Positions 1-6,563 of a stretch of DNA of 10,000 nucleotides are shown one piece after another. This DNA is from Candidatus Hydrogenedens sp. (GTDB lineage Bacteria; Hydrogenedentota; Hydrogenedentia; Hydrogenedentales; Hydrogenedentaceae), in assembly GCA_020216745.1 (NCBI GenBank), contig JAIWNQ010000228.1:1-10000 (forward strand). Reading direction: 5' to 3'. A model generated the notes under the pieces. The model was not told the origin of the DNA and ran no database searches. It saw only the letters and a program-made list of their open reading frames with translations. The position numbers and the translations under genes were made by a program. Position 1 is the stretch's first letter, and the number at the start of each line of letters is the position of its first letter.

Positions 1-845
1 TTTTGATACATACTTTGAAGCAGTTCCCTTAACACCACTCGGTCTGAACCTGATATTTGTTCTGGCTCATCTATTGTTTTTTCATCTTCCCAAATACCTA
101 AATCAAAAAAGAAGGCACGTCGCGAGATAAAAAAGTCGTGATTCATAATTGTCGAATTTGGGAAAGAGGCACTCCAAGGTTTTTGAAACCAGTAGCCATC
201 GATATAATATGCCATAAACTCAGGACTACATAATCCCGTATCCAGAAACTGTTCCTTTGCCCATAGATAACACTGTGCTTTTAAGCTTCCGTTGGCTTTT
301 TCGGGGAGGTGTTGAGGACGAACTTCATGTTTAAGAGTATTGGTCTCTGGTTCGATAAGCCAATAGGTGTTTTGAGTAAAAGACATACCAGAATTCATTA
401 CCTTAGTAAATACGCTATTTCCATCAGGGTCATATCTTAAACATAATCGATTTTCAAGTCCTGCAATAATGCTTGTTAAATTTGATGTTGGTGGGAATTT
501 TTCTGAGTAAATAACAACTCCATGAATAAACGGTTCAAATAATTTTAGTAATTCAAACCAATTCCCTACTTTTTCAATTTTGGCACTTTCCAACCAACTA
601 CCGGATTTTGTCAGTTCATTCCACCAAAAATCATCCGCATCTTTCAGGAAACGAACGAACAACCGAGGTTCTGAACGATTGACAATCCCTTGTAAAGATG
701 CTAATACATGTCCTGTGTCCCAGATTTCCTTTGCATTTTCCTCTACTTTCAATTCTTTTCCATGTGCCCATGTAAAATCGTAATAGTAGATATTTGTTCC
801 TGTTAATACAACACAAAGCATGACAGAAGAAATAAAATATGACAT
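1..845 (-). CDS. GxGYxYP-family putative glycoside hydrolase, N-terminal part (runs off the window edge)
   Basis: An open frame on the minus strand runs from an ATG at 845 to the window edge without a stop (281 complete codons plus two bases). The first 16 or so residues are hydrophobic and look like a signal peptide or membrane anchor. Residues 49-64 (LASLQGIVNRSEPRLF) and the segment around residues 235-280 (NHDFFISRRAFFFDLG, then an acidic WEDE patch and GSDRVVLRELL) resemble the N-terminal domains of GxGYxYP proteins, a family placed among putative glycoside hydrolases without a firm reaction. The signature motif itself would lie beyond the window. The gene follows the HEAT/DUF1080 gene after 39 nt on the same strand, so it is probably the third gene of one operon. 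The ribosome site is weak (AAGAAAG), and no ATG, GTG or TTG lies between the upstream in-frame stop and 845. The codons just before the ATG encode CKKVFI, which would suit a signal peptide n-region, so a rare ATT start at 866 cannot be excluded. Family assignment is from remembered motifs and is fairly sure; substrate is unknown. Confidence 0.8.
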   Translation of the reverse strand, partial: MSYFISSVMLCVVLTGTNIYYYDFTWAHGKELKVEENAKEIWDTGHVLASLQGIVNRSEPRLFVRFLKDADDFWWNELTKSGSWLESAKIEKVGNWFELLKLFEPFIHGVVIYSEKFPPTSNLTSIIAGLENRLCLRYDPDGNSVFTKVMNSGMSFTQNTYWLIEPETNTLKHEVRPQHLPEKANGSLKAQCYLWAKEQFLDTGLCSPEFMAYYIDGYWFQKPWSASFPNSTIMNHDFFISRRAFFFDLGIWEDEKTIDEPEQISGSDRVVLRELLQSMYQ

Positions 846-884
846 GATAAAAACTTTCTTACAAATTGAAAAGTGTCGTTTTTT

Positions 885-3653
885 TTATTTTATTTCGCGA
901 ATTCGTATATTTCGGAATTCAACCTGAGAGCCATGTCCAAGTAAGGCGATATGGCCTGAGGTATTTCGTAAACCGAGGTGGTCTTTCTCATCGGGGGTAG
1001 GTTTACTTGCTAACTCATTTAGATTTGCTTTCAAAATTTCAACGCCATTGACACGAACAGATATATCCATTCCTTGAAGCACGATTTCTTCCTGATTCCA
1101 TTCTCCACATTTTTTTAATGGAGCAGGTTTATCTGGCGGTAACACGCCATAGATAGCCCCATGATATTGATATGGCTTTAAGCCACGACTTTCAGGTGCT
1201 GTATCATCAAGGATTTGTATTTCCATTCCATCGTATGCGGCGTGTTTCATATATGGCACACGTAGGCCAATCCCATTATTGGCTCCAGGCGTTAGTTTAA
1301 ATTCAAAACGAAGTATGAAATTTGCATATTGCTTCTCTGAGAATAGATTTAGATGACACGTGGGCAGACACACTAATTTGCCGTACTTTGCGGAGAAACC
1401 TTTCGTATATCCGCTCCAACCTGTGAGGTCTTTTCCATTAAAAATAGGCACAAATTGATTGTCATCTTCATAGGTCACAGGCAAGATATTCGTGGCTTTT
1501 CTACAACGTTCTATATGCTTATTTATCGTTTCTTTCACAGCCTCGTCAGTAATGGCATTAAGTATGTTTTCCAAATATGGAATTAAATCCTTCCCGACTA
1601 ATCCATTTTCATTATTCTTATCAGGTAGAGCAATGCGAAGCAATGTTTTATTGGCAACTTCTGAAAAGGCGGGGTTCTTTGTATATGGTGCAACGGCGAT
1701 AAACGCCTCTGTTGTATGTATTCCTCCAAGAATATTAAACATATCGTTAGCGTTTTCTGGGACAAGTTCAATACCTTGCTGGCATAGCCATATTTTTTCA
1801 TCAATGGCTAATCCGTTTAATGAAAGGAATCGGATAAAAACCTTCCATGCCTCATTTTTATATGGATGATTTGGATTGGCTCGGAAGAATGTTAGTATCT
1901 TTTCAGATGGTTCTACATTTTCCCATAAAGCAAGGGCAGACAAAGCATTTTCTATCTTTGTTTTATTCTCTTCTTTTTGGTGCGGTAGATTTAGCCATGA
2001 AAATACAAAATCTTCTCCCATCTTGTCTCCGACTTTCGCAAGAATAGAAAGTAAAGTGGGATATTGTTCTGGTTTTGATTTTTCTATTATTGCGATAAGC
2101 GGTTTACAACGGTCTTGGTCTTCTTCTCGCTTTAATATCTGGACGATAGCATCTGCATATTCCTCTTTTTGAGAATTTTTCGGGTTCATTACCTCTTTCA
2201 GCAATATATTTACTTCCTTTTTAGTGCCCATATTGCCCAGAGCATCAAATGCGGATTGTTGAATTTTCATATCTTTATTCCTGGTCTGTTTCCAGGCAAA
2301 CTTAAAATATTTCGTTGCCTGCCGTTCGGAGAGGATATTTAACGCAGTAACAAGTTGCTCTCCTTTTAATTTCTTCAACATAGAACCGATATGGGACTCC
2401 GTTTCCTTCGGTTCTGTCTGAAGTAATGCTTGTTGAAGGGCTGTTAGTTCTGACCTTTCCTGTGCATTTGCAAGATGTTTAACAAGATTATCTATTGATT
2501 TGCTTTTATCTAAACGAACCAATGTTTGTATCGCCTTGATACGCATCTGCACATCGGAATGTTTCAAAACAGGTACCACCGCAGGCAGAAAGAAATCATC
2601 CGGACATTGACTTACTGCATCTAAAACTTGGTATAGCTCGTCTCCAGAACTTCTGAGCAAAGCCTCCTTCAAAATATTCTTGCTTTCTTTTAAATTGAGA
2701 TAGGCTAAGTGTCGTAGAGCCACACCACGAACGTCTCGGTTAGGGTTATATATTTCTCGGGCAAATAAATCGAGAACGTCCTTTGGTGGTGCGTAAGTGA
2801 ACATCCGCAGAACGGCACATTGAACCCACGAATTATTCTCCTGCTTCGCCTGTAACAAGATTTTCTCCAACATTTCTTTTTGTTGTTGAGTAATGCCGTT
2901 TTGTCTTATGGTTCTTTCTATTTGTGAGAATAATAAAGAATATGCTTGCATTCGTGTTCGAGACTCTGATGAATTTAAGTCCGATTTTATTTGTTCATAA
3001 AATTTCTGAGAATTTGGTTCGAGTTGCGATAAGGTAATAAGAATTGACTGCCGTACTTCTGAGGATGCAGATGGTAGAAGTGCTTCTAATGATGGGATTA
3101 TTTCCGTACGACCCATACCTGCAAATGCCTGTATAATCCCCAGCTGACATCTCCCTTCTGAATGAGGAAGTTGTTCTGCAAGCTGTTGGAAAGACACATC
3201 GTTATTAATAGTTTCTAAGGCACGTATTGCATAGTCACATAAGTCCGTATCACCAAGATACTCTGTTATTGCATCAACGGCTAATGGATTACCCAGAATT
3301 TGAAGTTCACTTATAAGAAACGCTTTAATTTGTTTATCTTGAATTTTACGTAATGCTGTAGCATAGGCTTTTGCCAACATATTTTGTGCGTCCATCGGTT
3401 GAGTTGATGCATAATTCACAAGCATACGCACCAGCAATCGAGCATTCTTATCATCTCCTTGAGGTTTAATATAACCGTAGATACCAATAATAGCGGGCTC
3501 GCCCTGCTGAAATATCTCTGCACATAAATTATTTGCCTCTGCAAGAGAAATGTTCCCAGCCTTCTCAATCCATGTTTCAATCTCGGCTCCGTTAGAAATT
3601 GAAATGAAAATTAATAATGTTATTATTAGTGTGAAAAGTATTCTATAAAGCAT
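885..3653 (-). CDS. Secreted HEAT-repeat protein with C-terminal DUF1080 (3-keto-disaccharide hydrolase-like) domain
   Basis: The protein has 922 residues. Residues 1-22 are a hydrophobic signal peptide ending near SNGA, so it is probably exported. From about residue 30 to 700 it is a long run of paired helices of HEAT/PBS-lyase type, a solenoid that usually binds other proteins. Residues 734-922 form a DUF1080 domain (PF06439, concanavalin-like fold). Visible family features are FNGKDLTGW at 738-746, GIGLRVPY at 794-801, EIQILDD at 811-817, YHGAIYGVLPP at 830-840, EWNQEEI at 851-857 and a closing VEFRNIRIREI at 911-921. Characterised DUF1080 members act on 3-keto-glycosides. The domain looks complete, so the activity is plausible but inferred. 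The gene sits 12 nt after the Tat-exported oxidoreductase and is preceded by a near-perfect AAGGAGG site, which fixes the ATG start. The solenoid may dock the catalytic domain to a partner or surface. HEAT-DUF1080 fusions are, as I recall, common in planctomycete-like bacteria. Confidence 0.88.
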   Translation of the reverse strand: MLYRILFTLIITLLIFISISNGAEIETWIEKAGNISLAEANNLCAEIFQQGEPAIIGIYGYIKPQGDDKNARLLVRMLVNYASTQPMDAQNMLAKAYATALRKIQDKQIKAFLISELQILGNPLAVDAITEYLGDTDLCDYAIRALETINNDVSFQQLAEQLPHSEGRCQLGIIQAFAGMGRTEIIPSLEALLPSASSEVRQSILITLSQLEPNSQKFYEQIKSDLNSSESRTRMQAYSLLFSQIERTIRQNGITQQQKEMLEKILLQAKQENNSWVQCAVLRMFTYAPPKDVLDLFAREIYNPNRDVRGVALRHLAYLNLKESKNILKEALLRSSGDELYQVLDAVSQCPDDFFLPAVVPVLKHSDVQMRIKAIQTLVRLDKSKSIDNLVKHLANAQERSELTALQQALLQTEPKETESHIGSMLKKLKGEQLVTALNILSERQATKYFKFAWKQTRNKDMKIQQSAFDALGNMGTKKEVNILLKEVMNPKNSQKEEYADAIVQILKREEDQDRCKPLIAIIEKSKPEQYPTLLSILAKVGDKMGEDFVFSWLNLPHQKEENKTKIENALSALALWENVEPSEKILTFFRANPNHPYKNEAWKVFIRFLSLNGLAIDEKIWLCQQGIELVPENANDMFNILGGIHTTEAFIAVAPYTKNPAFSEVANKTLLRIALPDKNNENGLVGKDLIPYLENILNAITDEAVKETINKHIERCRKATNILPVTYEDDNQFVPIFNGKDLTGWSGYTKGFSAKYGKLVCLPTCHLNLFSEKQYANFILRFEFKLTPGANNGIGLRVPYMKHAAYDGMEIQILDDTAPESRGLKPYQYHGAIYGVLPPDKPAPLKKCGEWNQEEIVLQGMDISVRVNGVEILKANLNELASKPTPDEKDHLGLRNTSGHIALLGHGSQVEFRNIRIREIK

Positions 3654-3660
3654 TTTTTAA

Positions 3661-3667
3661 CCTCCTT
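3661..3667 (-). promoter_or_regulatory. Strong ribosome binding site overlapping the upstream stop codon
   Basis: On the minus strand the bases read TAAGGAGG, so the stop codon of the oxidoreductase gene (3668-3666) shares two bases with a perfect AAGGAGG Shine-Dalgarno site, 7 nt before the ATG at 3653. This supports one transcript and likely translational coupling of the two genes. Confidence 0.85.
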
Positions 3668-4937
3668 ATACTTGTAAAGTCCAAGGTGCACGCATTGGTT
3701 GGTCAACTAAACGATTGGCTTCTTCATCATCAATAAATAATTGTTTAACAGGGTCAAATCGGAGACTTCTTCCTAATTGCATAGCAATTTTTGACAGATT
3801 CACAATCGTACATGAACGATGTCCATTACTTTCATTTAATGGGAATTTCTCACGGGTACGGACAGAATGAGCAAAATCACAAGGTAGAGGTTCAGGATTA
3901 GGTAAAGATGCCAACTTTTTCTCAAAGCCAGGAATATCAGACTTTAATCCGGGAAACAGTTTCCCTTTTGGTCCTTCGATATAAGGCAAGCCTGGTTTTC
4001 CTTCACCATCGAGAACGATTTCACATCCATCTTCATACCGTAACCGAATCCAACGGAAAGAACTCACCGCATCGGGATGTTGCGGTGGTGCATCTACTTC
4101 TATTTCGATTGGGCTGGTATCATCCTTTCCTAATAAGTATTGAACTGGGTCGAGATAATGCTGTCCCATATCTCCTAAACCACCTCCGTCATAGTCCCAA
4201 TACCCTCGAAACGTTCCATGAACTCGATGTGGATGATAAGGCTTATATGGGGCTGGTCCAAGCCAGAAATCATAATCTAATTCAGGAGGGACAGGTTGTG
4301 GTTCTATATTGGTTAAGCCAGACCAGAAAAACTTCCATGTAAATCCTGTAGATTCCCCTACATTTACTTTTAATGGCCAACCTAACATTCCACTATCAAC
4401 AACTTTTTTTATCTCATAAGCAGTTGTTCCAAATCCGTAGAACGTGTCTTTCATTCGAAACCATGTGTTTAATCGGAAAATACGTCCATATCTCTGCACT
4501 GCCTCTACCACTTTTTTACCTTCTCCGATAGTTCGGGTCATTGGCTTTTCACACCAAATATCTTTTCCAGCTCGGGCTGAATCTACTGATATAATGGCAT
4601 GCCAGTGTGGAGGTGTTGCGATATGGATAATATCAATATCTTCACGGGCAAGTACCTCTCGATAATCTTTATAGCCTTTAACATCAGGTCCTGCTTTTTG
4701 AAGTGCATTTTTTAAGTGATTTTCATCAACATCGCAGACCGCAAGCAGTCGAGCACCTGGGTAATCAATGTGTCCCATACCCATTCCGCCAACGCCAATA
4801 ATTGCACGAGTCAACTCTTCGTTTGGCGAAGCATACGCTTTACCACCTAAGATTCGGCGAGGTAAAACCATAAAGCTAAGTCCAGCTGAACCTGCTATTT
4901 TTAGGAATTGCCGTCGCGTTGTTTTCTTCAATGACAT
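3666..4937 (-). CDS. Tat-signal Gfo/Idh/MocA-family oxidoreductase
   Basis: The 423-residue protein starts with a twin-arginine signal: RRQFLK at residues 8-13, then a hydrophobic stretch to about 25 and a probable cleavage area near AYA at 34-36. Export by Tat fits an enzyme that folds around NAD(P) in the cytoplasm. The Rossmann glycine motif GVGGMGMGH is at 48-56. The catalytic-type EKP motif of the family is at 130-132 (Lys131). A conserved GGGLGDMGQHYLDP stretch at 251-264 carries the acid and His260 near the sugar site. The C-terminus (ANRLV and MRAPW, 407-419) is of the type found in exported members from planctomycete-like bacteria. The family oxidises or reduces sugars and inositols, and several exported members handle keto-sugar intermediates. 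The exact substrate cannot be read here. It is first in a minus-strand operon with a DUF1080 protein, which supports a role in glycoside oxidation. The ATG start has a GGAGGA site 6 nt upstream. Length is normal for the family. Confidence 0.92.
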   Translation of the reverse strand: MSLKKTTRRQFLKIAGSAGLSFMVLPRRILGGKAYASPNEELTRAIIGVGGMGMGHIDYPGARLLAVCDVDENHLKNALQKAGPDVKGYKDYREVLAREDIDIIHIATPPHWHAIISVDSARAGKDIWCEKPMTRTIGEGKKVVEAVQRYGRIFRLNTWFRMKDTFYGFGTTAYEIKKVVDSGMLGWPLKVNVGESTGFTWKFFWSGLTNIEPQPVPPELDYDFWLGPAPYKPYHPHRVHGTFRGYWDYDGGGLGDMGQHYLDPVQYLLGKDDTSPIEIEVDAPPQHPDAVSSFRWIRLRYEDGCEIVLDGEGKPGLPYIEGPKGKLFPGLKSDIPGFEKKLASLPNPEPLPCDFAHSVRTREKFPLNESNGHRSCTIVNLSKIAMQLGRSLRFDPVKQLFIDDEEANRLVDQPMRAPWTLQV

Positions 4938-4943
4938 AACTTT

Positions 4944-4949
4944 TCCTCC
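4944..4949 (-). promoter_or_regulatory. Ribosome binding site of the oxidoreductase gene
   Basis: On the minus strand the bases read GGAGGA, 6 nt before the ATG at 4937. This supports the chosen start and with it the complete twin-arginine signal peptide. Confidence 0.8.
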
Positions 4950-4993
4950 AACAAATCAATAACTAAATTTATATTATTTTGAAAGGTTCTCTT

Positions 4994-5023
4994 ATTATGA
5001 AAAATTACTATCGTTTAATACAA
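4994..5023 (-). promoter_or_regulatory. Candidate promoter of the leftward operon (weak)
   Basis: Reading the minus strand, TTGTAT (5023-5018) is followed after 18 nt by CATAAT (4999-4994). This would start transcripts around 50 nt before the oxidoreductase ATG. The -35 match is poor (three of six), and such matches are frequent in AT-rich DNA. Confidence 0.2.
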
Positions 5024-5144
5024 AATACAAGTTGCTTTATCTAAAAAGAAATAAATTCAAGGTGCCAAAAAGGTCTCCAATTCTATTTTTTTCACGTATG
5101 AAATAATAATCTGCATTGAAACATTTATATTATAAGAGTTAAAA

Positions 5145-5150
5145 TATAAT
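5145..5150 (+). promoter_or_regulatory. Candidate -10 element of the rightward operon (weak)
   Basis: A perfect TATAAT lies about 90 nt before the TTG start at 5238. The best upstream -35-like hexamer, TTGAAA at 5116-5121, is 23 nt away, which is too far for a standard sigma-70 promoter, so only the -10 is suggested. Confidence 0.2.
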
Positions 5151-5191
5151 GTTAAATATTATTTACTAATTTTTAGAATTCACAGATTTTA

Positions 5192-5211
5192 TTTAATTTA
5201 TTGAAATTAAA
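5192..5211. repeat. Small AT-only inverted repeat upstream of the phosphomutase-like gene
   Basis: TTTAATTT (5192-5199) and AAATTAAA (5204-5211) are perfect reverse complements separated by ATTG. It ends 26 nt before the TTG start and 14 nt before the ribosome site. It could be an operator or leader hairpin, but A:T-only symmetry arises easily by chance in such DNA. Confidence 0.3.
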
Positions 5212-5225
5212 ACTTATATTTTTTT

Positions 5226-5230
5226 AAGGA
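5226..5230 (+). promoter_or_regulatory. Ribosome binding site deciding a TTG start
   Basis: AAGGA stands 7 nt before the TTG at 5238. The first in-frame ATG is at residue 11, inside the conserved metal-binding GDGMADYP segment, so the TTG with this site is the real start. Confidence 0.8.
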
Positions 5231-5237
5231 ATAGCAG

Positions 5238-6482
5238 TTGAAATATCTTATTCTTGTAGGAGATGGGATGGCAGATTATCCCCTTCCTGAATTAGAGGGG
5301 AAAACGCCATTACAGGTAGCGGAAACTCCTGCCATGGATGAAGTTGCATCCCGTGGCATGTTAGGACTTTTTTGTCCCATTCCTGACGGACTTCCCCCAG
5401 GAAGTGATATAGGTAATCTTTCATTATTCGGTTTTGACCCACGCACCTGTTTTACAGGTCGGGCTCCTTTAGAAGCGGCAAGGCAAGGGATTCGACTCAA
5501 TCCGACTCAGGTAGCTTTCCGTTGCAATATCGTATCACTTCAAAATGGGAAAATGCGGGATTTTACTGCGGGACATATTCCTACAGACAAGGCAACTATC
5601 CTTATCAAAGATATTGGCGAGGTAATAGCGAAAGAATTTCCAGTAAATTTTTATCCTGGGGTAAGTTATCGGCATCTCGCAGTAATTGACACAGGAGAAG
5701 ATTTTACAGTAGAAGATTTGGAGAAAACGGATTGTACACCACCTCATGATATTACCGACCAGAGTTGGCAGGATTTTTTGCCTAAAGGACCGTGTGGTTC
5801 TTTGTTACAATCTATCATGACAGAATCACAAAAATTACTTCCACAACATCCTATTTCTCAAGAACGGGTCCAGCATGGCGAACCGGAACCGAATTCGTTT
5901 TGGCTCTGGGGACAAGGTAGAACACCACAAATAAAGACATTTAAGGAGATGTTTAACCTTCACGGGGTCGTTATTTCAGCAGTTGACCTTGTAAAAGGCA
6001 TTGGGATTTGTGCTGGTTTGGAGTCGATAGATATTCCTGGGGCAACAGGTTGGATTGATACCAATTACAAAGGTAAAATTGAAACCGCTTTAGACGCTTT
6101 GGCGAGGGTTGATTTCGCTTTTGTTCATATAGAAGCACCAGACGAATCAGCACATCAAGGAGACTTAAACCTTAAGATAAAAGCCATTGAGGATTTTGAT
6201 AAGAATATTGTTCGACCTGCATTAGAATTTGTAAAACATTCTCCAGATGAGATTCGATTATTTGTTGCCCCTGACCATATTACTGCTTTGTCTACTCGAA
6301 CCCATGCCCCTGGACCTGTCCCATTTGCTATGTGCGGACCTGGTATCGAATCCTACGGAATGAGTGAATATCATGAATTCTCTGCAAAGGGCACAGGAAT
6401 AATTTATACGGAAGCTCATGAACTCATTAAACACTTTTTGCTGGGTTCACCTTTTTACATAGGAAAAAACATCACTTCCTAA
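5238..6482 (+). CDS. apgM: Cofactor-independent phosphoglycerate mutase, archaeal type (or proposed homoserine kinase)
   Basis: The 414-residue protein belongs to the alkaline phosphatase superfamily and matches the ApgM-like group over its full length. Metal-site features are the N-terminal GDGMADYP (Asp9), the catalytic-serine segment PPGSDIGNLS (Ser56) and the C-terminal ligands in APDESAHQGD (Asp302, His306), APDH (Asp346, His347) and THAPGPVPF (His356). TGRAPLEAA at 73-81, FYPGVSYRHL at 138-147 and FWLWGQG at 221-227 are further family blocks. One proposed role is interconversion of 3- and 2-phosphoglycerate in glycolysis without 2,3-bisphosphoglycerate. Bacterial members of this subgroup have also been proposed to be a non-orthologous homoserine kinase, because they cluster with threonine-synthesis genes. 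The next gene, citramalate synthase for isoleucine, keeps that second role open. Start is TTG with a good AAGGA site. It is cytoplasmic, with no signal peptide. Family is sure; the exact reaction is not. Confidence 0.88.
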   Translation: MKYLILVGDGMADYPLPELEGKTPLQVAETPAMDEVASRGMLGLFCPIPDGLPPGSDIGNLSLFGFDPRTCFTGRAPLEAARQGIRLNPTQVAFRCNIVSLQNGKMRDFTAGHIPTDKATILIKDIGEVIAKEFPVNFYPGVSYRHLAVIDTGEDFTVEDLEKTDCTPPHDITDQSWQDFLPKGPCGSLLQSIMTESQKLLPQHPISQERVQHGEPEPNSFWLWGQGRTPQIKTFKEMFNLHGVVISAVDLVKGIGICAGLESIDIPGATGWIDTNYKGKIETALDALARVDFAFVHIEAPDESAHQGDLNLKIKAIEDFDKNIVRPALEFVKHSPDEIRLFVAPDHITALSTRTHAPGPVPFAMCGPGIESYGMSEYHEFSAKGTGIIYTEAHELIKHFLLGSPFYIGKNITS

Positions 6483-6563
6483 AACCCACCTTAGTAAATA
6501 ATTAATTTCATATAACTTACAACATTTATATTAATATACAATACAGAAATGGAGATTTAATAT

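Larger units (their letters stand above)
4938..5237. other. Divergent intergenic region, very AT-rich
   Basis: This 300-bp stretch separates the leftward exported-protein operon from the rightward phosphomutase-like gene and must hold promoters for both. I see no open reading frame of note, tRNA or recognisable riboswitch. The DNA is dominated by A and T tracts. Small symmetric elements are TTTCA-CGTA-TGAAA at 5090-5103 and an 8-bp inverted repeat at 5192-5211. No strong consensus promoter stands out on either strand. Confidence 0.7.

Noticed and set aside
846..884. T-rich stretch between the DUF1080 and GxGYxYP genes as a terminator
   Set aside because: There is a T/A run but no stem before it, and the gap of 39 nt with same-strand genes fits read-through in an operon.
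1492..1869. Plus-strand open frame of 125 codons opposite the HEAT/DUF1080 gene
   Set aside because: Hydrophobic-looking but entirely antisense to a clear gene, so it is most likely a composition artefact.
3908..4342. Plus-strand open frame of 144 codons opposite the oxidoreductase gene
   Set aside because: The opposite strand carries a full family match with signal peptide and ribosome site; this frame has no motif and no ribosome site of its own.
6483..6563. Promoter between the phosphomutase-like gene and cimA (TTACAA and TACAAT)
   Set aside because: The two hexamers are only 14 nt apart, too close for a normal promoter, in AT-rich DNA where matches are frequent.
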